DNA of 64,000 nt from Polyangiaceae bacterium (GCA_020633205.1 JACKEB010000014.1:434001-498000), one strand, 5' to 3'; counted from the stretch's first letter, positions 8,908 through 17,336 are shown. The notes: generated by a model from the sequence alone, not told the origin. Translations and numbers: made by a program.

Positions 8908-9690
8908 ATGGATTCTGGGTCTGCCTTCGGACAGATGCTTCGCGCGGGCAATCGTTTCGACCCCGAAGCGGCGAATCGACCGATTCTAAGCTTCGAAAAC
9001 GTACACAAAGCCTATCGCTCGGACGCTCCAGTGCTCCGCGGCATGAACCTCGCCATCGAGCGCGGTGAGTTCGTCTTCTTCACCGGGCCCTCGGGTGCCG
9101 GCAAGAGCACGCTGCTCCGGCTGCTGTACGCGGCGGAGACAGTGGACTCCGGCCGCATCCTGTTCATGGGGCGCGAAGTCGGTAGGCTGCGACCCGAGTC
9201 GATTCCGTTCCTACGTCGAAACATCGGCGTGGTCTTCCAAGACTTCAAGTTGGTCAACAACTGGAGTGTCTCCGAGAACGTCGCCATGCCCCTCGAGGTG
9301 CTCGGCCTTCCGGAGCGCCTCATTCGCACACGTATCGGCGAAGCGCTCGAGCGAGTGGGTTTGGGGGGGAGAGGGAGCGACCTCGCGGCGACCTTGAGCG
9401 GCGGAGAGCAGCAGCGCGTTGCCGTGGCGCGCGCGATCGTCGGTGAGCCGGCGCTGGTCCTGGCGGATGAACCGACCGGCAACCTGGACCCGCAGCTGGC
9501 GGTGGACATCCTGGGTCTGTTCGAGGACATCCACTCGACTGGCGTGACGGTGCTGTTTGCCACCCACGACCGCTCGTTGCTCGACATTCGTCCCCGGCGC
9601 GTCGTGGTGCTGCAGGACGGCAAAGCCATCGACGCTCCGAACGGGCTCGAAGGCGATTTGGACGACGACTTTCAGCTATCCGTGGCCTGA
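8908..9690 (+). CDS. ftsE: Cell-division ABC ATPase FtsE
   Basis: ABC ATPase of 260 residues: Walker A GPSGAGKST at 60-68, Q-loop VVFQDFKLV, signature LSGGEQQR, Walker B LVLADEPTGNLD and switch ATHD. Close spacing to ftsX and envC makes FtsE certain. FtsEX couples ATP hydrolysis at the septum to activation of peptidoglycan amidases through EnvC. The first 25 residues and an acidic tail (DLDDDFQ) extend beyond the usual length of about 222. The upstream start has no strong Shine-Dalgarno, and a second ATG nine codons in is a reasonable alternative. It is first of a three-gene operon. Confidence 0.95.
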   Translation: MDSGSAFGQMLRAGNRFDPEAANRPILSFENVHKAYRSDAPVLRGMNLAIERGEFVFFTGPSGAGKSTLLRLLYAAETVDSGRILFMGREVGRLRPESIPFLRRNIGVVFQDFKLVNNWSVSENVAMPLEVLGLPERLIRTRIGEALERVGLGGRGSDLAATLSGGEQQRVAVARAIVGEPALVLADEPTGNLDPQLAVDILGLFEDIHSTGVTVLFATHDRSLLDIRPRRVVVLQDGKAIDAPNGLEGDLDDDFQLSVA

Positions 9691-9705
9691 GGAGATGCGA
9701 GGACT

Positions 9706-10572
9706 ATGACGTCGCTACAGCGAGCATGGCGGGGCGGTAAGAACGACTGGCGGCTGCACCTGCTCAGCATCTTCTCGGTTGCGGTGGCGTTCGTCACGCT
9801 GGCTTCGGCGCTGCTCGTCGTGGTCAACGTGGACGGACTGCGGGACCGCTGGGCGCGCGCTGGGCGAGCCAGCGTTTACTTCCGGGTGGAAACGACTCCG
9901 TCCCAGGTGCGCGCGATCGAAGACGCCGTGCGCGCCGCTCCTGGAGTCACGGATGTGCGCTACGTCTCTAGCGACGAGGCGCGTCGCGAGGTCATCGGCC
10001 GCGGCGACAAGGTGCTCTCGGATCTACCGTCCGCCGCCTTCCCCGCCTCTCTCGAGGTGATGGTCGATGAAGGCACTGAAGGCGGCAAGCTCGAGTCGCT
10101 GGCGAACCGTGTGCAAGCGCTGCCTCAAGTCGAGAGCGTGGAGACCTATCAAGACTGGACTCACCGCCTGGCTTCGGTGCTGAGCGGCGGTGTCACCGCG
10201 AGCCTCGTCTTGGCCTTCGTGGTGCTTGGAGCGGTGGTTAGCGTCGTGGCTTCGACAATCCGCCTGGCGCTACAGCGGCGCCGCATCGAAGTGGAAGTCT
10301 TGAAGCTGGTGGGCGCGACCGACAGTTACGTGCGCCGACCCTTCGTCGTGGAAGGAGCCGCCCAAGGCGGGATAGGCGCCTTCCTGGCGCTGATCATACT
10401 CGCGGTTCTTTACGGAATCGTCAGACAGAACTTGAGCGGCGAGCTTACGACACTCGTGGGTATGCAGCCCGTGTTCCTACCGTGGACGTTCATGTTGGCC
10501 ATGGTGTCGCTCGGCTCGGCGCTGGGTGCGGTGGCGGCATGGGGCAGTCTGCGCAAGCTCCTGGTCGTGTGA
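9706..10572 (+). CDS. ftsX: Cell-division permease-like protein FtsX
   Basis: The 288-residue protein has a short cytoplasmic N-terminus, TM1 (LLSIFSVAVAFVTLASALLV), an extracytoplasmic domain (about 50-165) and three further TM helices, matching the FtsX layout. It lies 15 bp after ftsE with GAGG upstream of its ATG. In the FtsEX model the large extracytoplasmic loop binds the coiled coil of EnvC and conveys ATP-driven motion across the inner membrane. The final motif region (ALGAVAAWGSLRKLL) is typical. Nothing unusual is seen. Confidence 0.95.
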   Translation: MTSLQRAWRGGKNDWRLHLLSIFSVAVAFVTLASALLVVVNVDGLRDRWARAGRASVYFRVETTPSQVRAIEDAVRAAPGVTDVRYVSSDEARREVIGRGDKVLSDLPSAAFPASLEVMVDEGTEGGKLESLANRVQALPQVESVETYQDWTHRLASVLSGGVTASLVLAFVVLGAVVSVVASTIRLALQRRRIEVEVLKLVGATDSYVRRPFVVEGAAQGGIGAFLALIILAVLYGIVRQNLSGELTTLVGMQPVFLPWTFMLAMVSLGSALGAVAAWGSLRKLLVV

Positions 10573-10573
10573 C

Positions 10574-11641
10574 GTGAGAGTTCGAATCGCCTTCAGCCTG
10601 TTGTTCTTGTCGGTTGGAGCCGTGGCCTTGGCCGCGCCTTCAACGCCGGATCCCGTCGGCACGCTGGGCGATCCCATTGATGTGCCTGCGGCGCCTGCGG
10701 CAGGCTACGCGCCACCGCCCCCCGGCTATGCTTATGCAAACCCGGGTCAGCGGGCTGCAGCTCCAGCTGGGCAACCGGACTTCGAGGCGCTGCTCGCTCA
10801 ACTAAACCGCGAGGAAAAGGCGACCGAGAAGGCGCTGAATGACCTCGCAGCGGAGGCGGAGAACGCGCGGCGCCGTACCATCGCGCGCGGCCGCGCTTAC
10901 GTGCGCAAGTCCCGCGCTGGCTTGCTCCCCGTCGGCGGTGGCTTTGATGAGCTGGTGAATCATGCGTCCCGCCTCGAGCGGCTGCGCCGCGCTTTGGAGC
11001 GTGATGTGAGCGCCGAAAAGGCACTCACGAAGCAGCGCTCCAAGCTGAGCAAGCGTCTGGCTGATCTGCGAGCTCGCAAGGGGCCCCTCGAAGCTCAAGC
11101 CCGCATCACCTCCCAGCAGCGGGCAGCGCTCCTCGCGCAGCAAGACCGCGCAACCGCCTTCGAGCGCGCCTTCTCCAACAGCGTCGGCTCTTGGGACAAC
11201 ACGGCGATCTACGGAGCCGATCCCGGCTCACCTGGCGCCGGACCTAGCCCTGAGGCGGCGGCGTTTGGTGCCCTCAAGGGTCGTCTGCCGTTCCCGCTGC
11301 CTGGTCGCGCGAATGTGCGCAAGGCGAGTCGCGGGGGTGGCGGTCCTGGCCTCGAGATGACAGCGCCAAAGGGCGCGCCGGTACGTGCGGTGTACAAGGG
11401 CCGAGTGGCGTTTGCCGATGAGTACCCGGACTACGGACGCACGGTCATCCTGGAGCACGGAGGAGGCTACTACACCGTTTCCGCGGGGTTAGATAGCTTT
11501 GCCGTCAAGGTCGGAGACGACGTGAGTTCCGGGGATCGCCTGGGCACGGTGGGCGACGACGGCCGAGGTTCGATGCTCTACTTCGAGGTGCGTGACGGCG
11601 CGGACCCCTTGCAGCCGAGCGAGTGGTTCGGCCTGGAGTAG
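10574..11641 (+). CDS. envC: Murein hydrolase activator, EnvC-like
   Basis: The GTG at 10574, one base after the ftsX stop, starts a good signal peptide (MRVRIAFSLLFLSVGAVALA); the longer open frame would overlap ftsX and lacks one. After a Pro/Ala-rich segment come two long coiled-coil stretches (about 75-190) and a LytM/M23 domain (about 265-355). The zinc ligands of active M23 enzymes are missing: the terminal HxH site reads LYFEVR, with Tyr for His, as in E. coli EnvC. It should therefore act as an allosteric activator of amidases at the septum, bound to FtsX. Operon position strongly supports this. Confidence 0.93.
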   Translation: MRVRIAFSLLFLSVGAVALAAPSTPDPVGTLGDPIDVPAAPAAGYAPPPPGYAYANPGQRAAAPAGQPDFEALLAQLNREEKATEKALNDLAAEAENARRRTIARGRAYVRKSRAGLLPVGGGFDELVNHASRLERLRRALERDVSAEKALTKQRSKLSKRLADLRARKGPLEAQARITSQQRAALLAQQDRATAFERAFSNSVGSWDNTAIYGADPGSPGAGPSPEAAAFGALKGRLPFPLPGRANVRKASRGGGGPGLEMTAPKGAPVRAVYKGRVAFADEYPDYGRTVILEHGGGYYTVSAGLDSFAVKVGDDVSSGDRLGTVGDDGRGSMLYFEVRDGADPLQPSEWFGLE

Positions 11642-11696
11642 CCTACCGGCTCCCGCTCTTCCCCGCCCGCGCCTGAAGCAGCTACACTTTCGCTGG

Positions 11697-12092
11697 ATGG
11701 GGGAGACCAAGCTGCTCTTGGACCACCGAGTGGCGTTGGTGCACGAGCGCACCTACGGCGCGATGTCCGTGCTGTGGCTGGAGTACCGCGCGTACCCGGA
11801 TCGCGAAGAGCTGTTGGACTTTGCGGAGCGCTATGTACAGGTCCTCCAGCGCTACGCGCCCGCGCGAGTCGTTAGCGATTTACGCCAGTTCGTGGATGCT
11901 CCGCTGAGTGCGCGCTGGGAGTACGCCAACGCCATCCGCCATTTTCGCAGGCACGTGCGGCGGGCCGCGATGTTCGGGATGCAGCCAAGGGCGGAAGCCA
12001 TCATTCGCGTCATCCTCCGGGTCTCCCGACGCACTGACCTACGCGTCATGAGCGGCCCTGATGAAGCCCTCGAGTGGGTGCTCCAGGAGTGA
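11697..12092 (+). CDS. STAS/SpoIIAA-like protein, paralogue 1
   Basis: The ATG chosen gives 131 residues that align end to end with the next gene: MGETKLLLDHRVALV against MERGVVLLEHPVARV, and shared APARVVSDLRQF, FGMQPRAEA and ALEWVLQ. The size and the alternating strand/helix pattern suggest a SpoIIAA/STAS-like fold, as used by small regulatory or membrane-associated proteins, but I cannot name the family with certainty. No signal peptide or TM is present, so it is cytoplasmic. It follows envC by 55 bp and could be read through from the division operon. Function unknown. Confidence 0.75.
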   Translation: MGETKLLLDHRVALVHERTYGAMSVLWLEYRAYPDREELLDFAERYVQVLQRYAPARVVSDLRQFVDAPLSARWEYANAIRHFRRHVRRAAMFGMQPRAEAIIRVILRVSRRTDLRVMSGPDEALEWVLQE

Positions 12093-12198
12093 GCAGGCGC
12101 TGGCGAGTGAGCATGCGCTGGAGCGAGTACTGGAGAGCGGCGCACGAGTAAGCGCGCGTCCGTATCAAATTAGGACACCTCGCCCGAGCTCGGAGGCG

Positions 12199-12236
12199 TT
12201 GACGTCAAGCGCTTCAGGACTCACCCAAACGGGTGA
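12199..12236. promoter_or_regulatory. Two short palindromes upstream of STAS-like paralogue 2
   Basis: A perfect 10-bp palindrome TTGACGTCAA (12199-12208) and an inverted repeat TCACCC-AAAC-GGGTGA (12221-12236) lie in the 180-bp gap before the second paralogue. Either could be an operator, or the second a small hairpin in the leader. No protein can be assigned from sequence. Confidence 0.3.
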
Positions 12237-12272
12237 TTCGATGCTCGGACTTCCGTGGCAAGCTTATCGGTG

Positions 12273-12686
12273 ATGGAAAGAGGCGTTGTACTGTTGGAGC
12301 ACCCGGTCGCTCGCGTCACCATGACGACCGTGCGGGGCGTGGAAGTGCTGCGTCTGGAAGGGAAGATGTTCCCCACGGCCCAGCAGGTCGGGGACTTCAT
12401 GCTCCAGTACACGCTGCTCATCCGCGAGCATGCTCCCGCGCGCGTCGTCACTGACCTGCGTCAGTTCTCGGGCGCGCCGCTCAGCGTGCACCTCGAATAC
12501 GCCAAGTTCCTCGGACGCGTGCGTCACCACGTGAGTCGCGCCGCGGTGTTTGGGCTGCGGCCGAGTACGGGCGCGTTGGTGCGCATGGTGCTGCGCCTCG
12601 CTGGGCGTCACGACATGTTGATCGCCGACAGCGAGGCGCAAGCCCTCGACTGGGTCATCCAGAGCCCAGTCGAAGAGACGGGTTGA
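12273..12686 (+). CDS. STAS/SpoIIAA-like protein, paralogue 2
   Basis: This 137-residue protein is a tandem paralogue of the preceding gene; the two share APARVV[ST]DLRQF, the FGLRP segment and the C-terminal ALDWVIQ. The ATG at 12273 is preferred over an in-frame GTG at 12255 because it aligns exactly with the start of paralogue 1. It differs most at the N-terminal strand and the linker. A gap of 180 bp with two palindromes separates the copies, so separate regulation is possible. No catalytic motif is visible. Convergent with a small membrane protein gene. Confidence 0.75.
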   Translation: MERGVVLLEHPVARVTMTTVRGVEVLRLEGKMFPTAQQVGDFMLQYTLLIREHAPARVVTDLRQFSGAPLSVHLEYAKFLGRVRHHVSRAAVFGLRPSTGALVRMVLRLAGRHDMLIADSEAQALDWVIQSPVEETG

Positions 12687-12691
12687 GACGC

Positions 12692-12874
12692 TCAGACCTG
12701 CTCTGCGTCGTGCAGTACCCAGAATGCGATGGCCGCGCCAATCACCGGCACCAGCCAAATCAGGAACGCTTGTCCGCGCTTCTGCTCCGACTCGTATAGA
12801 TCCGTGCGGAACACACGGAAGGTCACGAAGAGCTGGAACAAGATAGCGACGGCGACAAAAGTAACGGGAAACAT
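12692..12874 (-). CDS. Small two-helix membrane protein, 60 aa
   Basis: The ATG with GAGG just upstream yields MFPVTFVAVAILFQLFVTFRV..., with two predicted TM helices (about 3-20 and 40-57) joined by a charged loop (FRTDLYESEQKRG). This resembles short PLDc-N-like membrane proteins, with motif FLIWLVPVIGA. The longer upstream frame is Ser-rich and looks non-coding. Role unknown; location inner membrane. Confidence 0.65.
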   Translation of the reverse strand: MFPVTFVAVAILFQLFVTFRVFRTDLYESEQKRGQAFLIWLVPVIGAAIAFWVLHDAEQV

Positions 12875-13116
12875 ATGAACCTCGAAGGAGTCGCTCGAAG
12901 GCGACGAAAGTGAGCTGGGAGCGCCGCAACCTGCGGCGCTTTCTTGGGCAGTAGCGCGCAAGCAGCGCGCGCTGATGTATTCGCTGAAGTCGCTCGCCTG
13001 GGTGTGGCGTCGACCAATTGGGGGCCCGGAGACCTCCCTCCTCACACAAGCGAGGAGCTACGTAGGCAATCGAGGCGCGATGAATCGCACCCTGGACACT
13101 CAATGGACCAGTCGAG

Positions 13117-13587
13117 CTACGCGAGCGGTGGGGCGCGGGGTTGCAACGCGCGGGACGTTTCCCGCGGAGTGGGCCGGACAGCGACCTCGAGCGGACGCTG
13201 ACTGCAGGGCGTTGGGGGCGCCGCGGTGATGGGTCGCTCGGGCGTCAGCCCAAAAAGCTCGAGCGTCCACAGCTGGCTCACCAGCAGCTGGCTGAGCCAG
13301 CCGCTTGTGCTGAAGCCATTGGAGGCCGCTGCCGATGAATCCGCTAACAGCTCGTCTTCGTCGATGCCATCACACGAGGCATCTGCGCGACGACAGGCCG
13401 GCGTTCCCTTGACGCCGCCCTTCCCCTTCACGCTGCCCTTCGGCGAGGAGCTCTGGGGGTCGCCGCTCTGAGCGTTTCCACCCTGCAGACGCGCGGGCTG
13501 TGTCTCGGGCACGGCGGCGCTCGCCGCTCCCGAAGCGAGCAGCGCGACCAAGGTGAGGGCCCAGCGCAGGATAAACAACCCGCGCAA
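13117..13587 (-). CDS. Secreted hypothetical protein, 156 aa
   Basis: A clear Sec signal (MRGLFILRWALTLVALLASGAASA) precedes a low-complexity Gly/Ser/Pro region, a short Cys-containing acidic segment (CRRADASCDGIDEDEL) and a helical stretch (WLSQLLVSQLWTLELFG). No family recognised. The acidic Cys pair could bind metal, but that is a guess. It is separated from the nucleotidyltransferase toxin gene by about 115 bp. Confidence 0.6.
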   Translation of the reverse strand: MRGLFILRWALTLVALLASGAASAAVPETQPARLQGGNAQSGDPQSSSPKGSVKGKGGVKGTPACRRADASCDGIDEDELLADSSAAASNGFSTSGWLSQLLVSQLWTLELFGLTPERPITAAPPTPCSQRPLEVAVRPTPRETSRALQPRAPPLA

Positions 13588-13701
13588 GGTGGGGCTGAAT
13601 CATGGGTCGCGCAAGGCGGTGAACGTCGATTCTGCGCTTTCTCGGTGTTCGTTCCTACCGCTCACGGCTCAGGTTCATCTCCAGCCGCGCGAGATTCGCC
13701 A

Positions 13702-14379
13702 TCAGCCGCGCTTTCTCCGTGGCTTCGCGGGGCTCGAGTCGACGACTCGTGCTTGGATCGCCAGGGGCTTGATGGGAGGCACGATCAGCGCGGCGACGGC
13801 GCGCTGAAAGAACTCCTTCACATGAGTCCAGTCGTCCTTTCCTTCGCCAGGCAACACAGGACCTCGCTCCGCGTCCTCGAAGTAGCATAGCGCGCGCAGC
13901 ACCAAGCCGTCATTCACTTCCGTGCGGTATACATCACGCAGGGCTCTAAGGCAGTCCGCCAGACCCATGGAGTGCAGTTGAAGCATCACGTATAGATCGA
14001 AGAAGTCGCGACGGAGTCCACGATCGAGCAAGGCGTGGGTCTTCGTCGCGAGCACACCGGTGACGTCGAGAGCGTTGTCTGCGACGTACGGCTCGAGATC
14101 TCGAAGCACGAAGATCGATACGTCAACTCCGTTGAAGCGTAAGTGAACGGTACCTTCGTCTCGTTCGAGGACCTGCGCTTTGCCGTGCTTTTTTAGGTGG
14201 TTCAGGAGCTGTGTGAGGTTCCTTGCGGTAACAACTCCGAAGTCGACATCGTTGCTCGGTCGGTACGGGGCGAAGCAACGCACCGCCTGTTCGCCGATCA
14301 CGAACCAGTAGCGCCCAGGTGGTAGCGCGTCGGCCACGGTCTTGGGGATGACGTCTCTGGGAGAACGGCGAGTGGTCAT
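13702..14379 (-). CDS. AbiEii-type nucleotidyltransferase toxin candidate
   Basis: The 225-residue product has the AbiEii/DUF1814 nucleotidyltransferase signature: G29-E-Q-A-V...R40-P-S-N-D44-V-D46 (metal-binding DxD), a second acidic strand at VDVSIF (D86), and the later block K113...R123-R-D-F-F-D-L, all in expected order. AbiEii toxins transfer nucleotides to RNA or other targets and form type IV-like toxin-antitoxin systems. The ATG at 14379 overlaps the upstream gene's TGA by 4 bp, and the open frame before it belongs to that gene out of frame, so this start is firm. Toxicity and target are inferred from the family. Confidence 0.82.
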   Translation of the reverse strand: MTTRRSPRDVIPKTVADALPPGRYWFVIGEQAVRCFAPYRPSNDVDFGVVTARNLTQLLNHLKKHGKAQVLERDEGTVHLRFNGVDVSIFVLRDLEPYVADNALDVTGVLATKTHALLDRGLRRDFFDLYVMLQLHSMGLADCLRALRDVYRTEVNDGLVLRALCYFEDAERGPVLPGEGKDDWTHVKEFFQRAVAALIVPPIKPLAIQARVVDSSPAKPRRKRG

Positions 14380-14888
14380 GAGATCCCCCGGTAGCTGAGC
14401 ACCGCGCGCAAGAGCGCGAAGCTCTTTGGCCTCCAGCCGGTAAGACGCGAAGCGCGGAGCAGCCACAGCCAAGGTGCGCCCGCTGCGTAGCTCAGCGCTT
14501 CTGGCGCCCCATAGTTGAGTGCGTAGAACACCAGTTGTGCTGCGGGAACGGCTTGTGCCTCGCCTAGGTTGTAGAGCGCCTCGCGCACGCTCATCGGTAG
14601 GTTGGCGGTACTTACCAGGGGCAGCTCGATGCGCTCGACCGCGTTGTAGAGCGTCGCGCGCGAAGGTACCGTCACTCCTCGCCGCTGGCAGAATCGGGAG
14701 AGTTCCCGATGCACTTCGGAGAGTGACGGCTTCTCGCGAACCAGCAACAGTTCGGCGATCTTGTGTTCGACTGCCTCAGGCAAGCGGGAGGCACCGCGAT
14801 CGCGGCGGGGGCGCGCGGCACCATCTGGTTCGCGCGCCAGGCGCTCCGCCGCGCGGGCTAGGGAATTCTTGAACTCGAACGCTGACAT
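14376..14888 (-). CDS. Putative AbiEi-like antitoxin / winged-helix regulator
   Basis: The 170-residue protein precedes and overlaps the nucleotidyltransferase gene, the standard antitoxin position. Residues about 38-90 look like a helix-turn-helix (IAELLLVREKPSLSEVHREL, then VPSRATLYNAVERI); the second half is helical, with SVREALYNL and a Trp-rich end. AbiEi antitoxins have an N-terminal winged helix that represses the operon and a C-terminal part that counters the toxin. The family match is weak, so the assignment rests on gene order, the HTH and the partner. It starts 49 bp after the kup stop on the same strand. Confidence 0.7.
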   Translation of the reverse strand: MSAFEFKNSLARAAERLAREPDGAARPRRDRGASRLPEAVEHKIAELLLVREKPSLSEVHRELSRFCQRRGVTVPSRATLYNAVERIELPLVSTANLPMSVREALYNLGEAQAVPAAQLVFYALNYGAPEALSYAAGAPWLWLLRASRLTGWRPKSFALLRAVLSYRGIS

Positions 14889-14937
14889 TCAGGCCCTTGA
14901 ATTCTGACACCTAGCCCGGGCGCCTACAATCACTCCG

Positions 14938-16839
14938 CTACAACCGCAGCTGCACGCCAAGCTCCATCACGCGATCCGGAGGAACGTTGAAGAAGGCCGT
15001 CGCGCGCAGGGCGTTGCGCGCCATGAACGCGAACAGGCGCTTTCGCCACTTGGCCATGCCCTTGCGGTGCTCGGCGAGGAGCGTCTCTCGGCCCATGAAG
15101 AACGTCGTGTACTGGAGCGGCGGTGTTGGCGTGTCTTCGCGGGCAATCAGCGCGACGATGTCAGGCTCTTCCATGAAGCCATAGTGCGCGACGAGGCGGG
15201 TGAAGCCGTTGCCCAAATCGCTGACCTCGACTCGCTCGTCTTCACTCACGCGCGCCTCTTCGTGGATGCGCACGGTGAGCAGTAGCACCTGCTCGTGCAC
15301 CACGCGGTTGTGCTCCAGGTTGAACATCAGCGGCGGCGGCGTGCCTTCGGGCGAGCTGGTCAAGTACACCGCTGTCCCCGGAACGCGGGTCGGTAGCTCC
15401 ACTCGCATGATCTCGAAGAAGTCTTCCAGCGGGATGATCTGCTCCTGCATCTGCTCGCCAAGCATGCGTCGTCCAGTTTTCCACGTGGACATGCCGATGA
15501 AGATCATCGCGGCCACCGCCAAGGGGAACCAACCGCCTTGGGCCACCTTCACCAGGTTGGAGCCGAAGAAGGCGATATCCAATACCAGGAAGAGCACGGT
15601 CAACGAGCCCGCAGCCAGGCGACTCCAGCCAAAGCGATGGCGAGCCACCAGGTAGGCGAGCAAGGTGGTGATGACCATCGTCGTGGTCACGGCAATGCCG
15701 TACGCCGCGGCCAGCTTCGACGAACTGCCGAAGCCCAGCACCAAGCCGATGGTTGCCAGCATCAGCACCCAGTTGATGCTGGGCACGTAGATCTGTCCGA
15801 TCTCTTTCGCTGACGTGTGCAGAATGCGAACACGGGGCCAGAAACCCAACATGCTCGCTTGGCGAGTCAGTGAGAAGGCACCGCTGATCACCGCCTGGCT
15901 TGCGATCACGGTAGCGCACGTCGCGAGTCCAATCAGCGGGTACAGCGCCCAGCTCGGCGCCATCGCGTAAAAGACATCGTGGGCCAGCTCGGGACGACGC
16001 AGGAGCAGCGCGCCTTGACCGAAGTAGTTGAGAAGCAACGCAGGCAGCACCACGCTGAACCACACCAAGCGAATCGGCTTGGCGCCGAAGTGCCCCATAT
16101 CCGCGTAGAGCGCTTCGCCGCCCGTTACCACGAGGAAAACAGCGCCGAGGGTCAGGAAGCCGTGACCGGACTCGTGAAAGAGGAACTTGAGAGCGTAGCC
16201 TGGGTAGAGCGCAAACAACACCCGCGGGTTCGTGATGAGCTCCCTCACCCCCAAGACCGCCAGCACGATGAACCACAGCAGGGTCACCGGACCAAAGATC
16301 GCACCAACGCCCGCCGTCCCGCGGCTCTGCATGGCGAACAGCGCGATGAGGATGCCAATCGTGATCGGGATCACCAGGTGCTGCATGCTCGGCGAGGAGC
16401 CGAGGCCTTCCACCGCACTCAGCACCGAGATCGCCGGCGTGATCATGCCGTCGCCGTACAGCAAAGCCGCGCCGAAGAGGCCGAGCAACAGCACCGTTGC
16501 GCGGGTGTAACGCTTGAGCTTGCCGGTTGAAGTGGCCAGCGCCATCAGCGCGAGAATGCCGCCTTCTCCACGGTTGTCAGCGCGCATGACATAGCCGAGA
16601 TACTTGATGCTGATCACGACGGTCAGCGACCAGAAAATCAGCGAAAGCACCCCCAAGATGTTGTCAGGAGTTGGCGCGACGGCGTGTTCCCCGTGGAAAC
16701 ATTCTCGGAGGGCGTAGAGTGGGCTGGTGCCGATGTCGCCGTACACGACGCCCAGAGCAGTCAGGGCGAGGGGCAACAAACGGCTTTGTGGATGCGCTGG
16801 CGCATCTGAGGCCTCGGCTGAGGCGGCTTCGCTGGACAT
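14938..16839 (-). CDS. kup: Kup-type potassium:proton symporter
   Basis: The 633-residue protein shows Kup/HAK hallmarks: ALGVVYGDIGTSPLYA (residues about 31-46), LGYVMRADNRGEGGILAL and GDGMITPAISVLSAVEGL, about twelve TM helices, and a soluble C-terminal domain from about residue 480. Kup carries out K+ uptake with protons at the inner membrane. The start follows AGGAGAGG. A leader of nearly 500 bp precedes it, with a hairpin. No c-di-AMP riboswitch could be recognised there. Confidence 0.97.
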   Translation of the reverse strand: MSSEAASAEASDAPAHPQSRLLPLALTALGVVYGDIGTSPLYALRECFHGEHAVAPTPDNILGVLSLIFWSLTVVISIKYLGYVMRADNRGEGGILALMALATSTGKLKRYTRATVLLLGLFGAALLYGDGMITPAISVLSAVEGLGSSPSMQHLVIPITIGILIALFAMQSRGTAGVGAIFGPVTLLWFIVLAVLGVRELITNPRVLFALYPGYALKFLFHESGHGFLTLGAVFLVVTGGEALYADMGHFGAKPIRLVWFSVVLPALLLNYFGQGALLLRRPELAHDVFYAMAPSWALYPLIGLATCATVIASQAVISGAFSLTRQASMLGFWPRVRILHTSAKEIGQIYVPSINWVLMLATIGLVLGFGSSSKLAAAYGIAVTTTMVITTLLAYLVARHRFGWSRLAAGSLTVLFLVLDIAFFGSNLVKVAQGGWFPLAVAAMIFIGMSTWKTGRRMLGEQMQEQIIPLEDFFEIMRVELPTRVPGTAVYLTSSPEGTPPPLMFNLEHNRVVHEQVLLLTVRIHEEARVSEDERVEVSDLGNGFTRLVAHYGFMEEPDIVALIAREDTPTPPLQYTTFFMGRETLLAEHRKGMAKWRKRLFAFMARNALRATAFFNVPPDRVMELGVQLRL

Positions 16840-17336
16840 TTCCTCTCCTTCCTACCGAGGTCGAGCGCCGCGTGAGCAGCGCCCCCGGGGTGTCGGAATG
16901 GGGGCGAGGTGCCCCTGGCTCAGCTGAGCCTTCTCCCCTAGCTGGCAAACGTTGAGCGTCGACCAGCACCCGGACCCGGCTCCTCCCGGACAGCGACCAA
17001 GCAGCGCCATCATGAGCTGGCGTTTGCAAAGCTTGGGCCGCAGAACCGTTCGGATTCGGCGTTTGATTGTTTGGTGTTTGTTGGCTTGTTCGCGTCGGAG
17101 TGACGCGGTCCTGTTCAGTTGTTTCCGCCGTGAGACGGTAGCCTCTGTTGCTACCGCTCGCGCAGGGTGTCGTCAAGCGAGCGAGCACAACTGTCAAGGC
17201 TGTGGCCGTTTGGTATGCCAGCCAGCGGCTCCGGATTGCGTTGACAGCGCTTACGTCTCGGTCGCGCGTGCTATCGGTGCGCCCGAGTTCGCGACCAGCT
17301 AGCGTTACCAGCTGGTCTCGCATGGTTCCGTGCGGA
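16840..17336. other. Long leader region of kup with one hairpin
   Basis: This 497-bp region lies upstream of kup and downstream of the cytochrome subunit gene, both minus strand. It holds a perfect inverted repeat CGGTAGC with a 7-nt loop (17136-17156). Open frames here have Arg/Ser/Thr-biased products and no start signals. I compared it with the ydaO (c-di-AMP) riboswitch pattern and found only scattered partial matches. Confidence 0.4.
17136..17156. repeat. Perfect 7-bp inverted repeat upstream of kup
   Basis: CGGTAGC, seven-base spacer, GCTACCG. There is no following T-run, so it is not a standard terminator. It could be an operator or a leader hairpin. Confidence 0.5.

Noticed and set aside
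10574..11641. Active M23 endopeptidase
   Set aside because: Zinc ligands are replaced as in EnvC, so an activator role is called instead.
12264..13103. 279-aa minus-strand open frame
   Set aside because: Covers STAS-like paralogue 2 in antisense and the small membrane protein in another frame; His/Arg-rich product looks non-coding.
15242..16276. 344-aa minus-strand open frame
   Set aside because: Alternative frame inside kup; no start signal and Arg/Gly-rich product.
16861..17100. Possible c-di-AMP (ydaO) riboswitch before kup
   Set aside because: Only isolated matches such as GCCGAATCCG; the ordered conserved blocks are absent.
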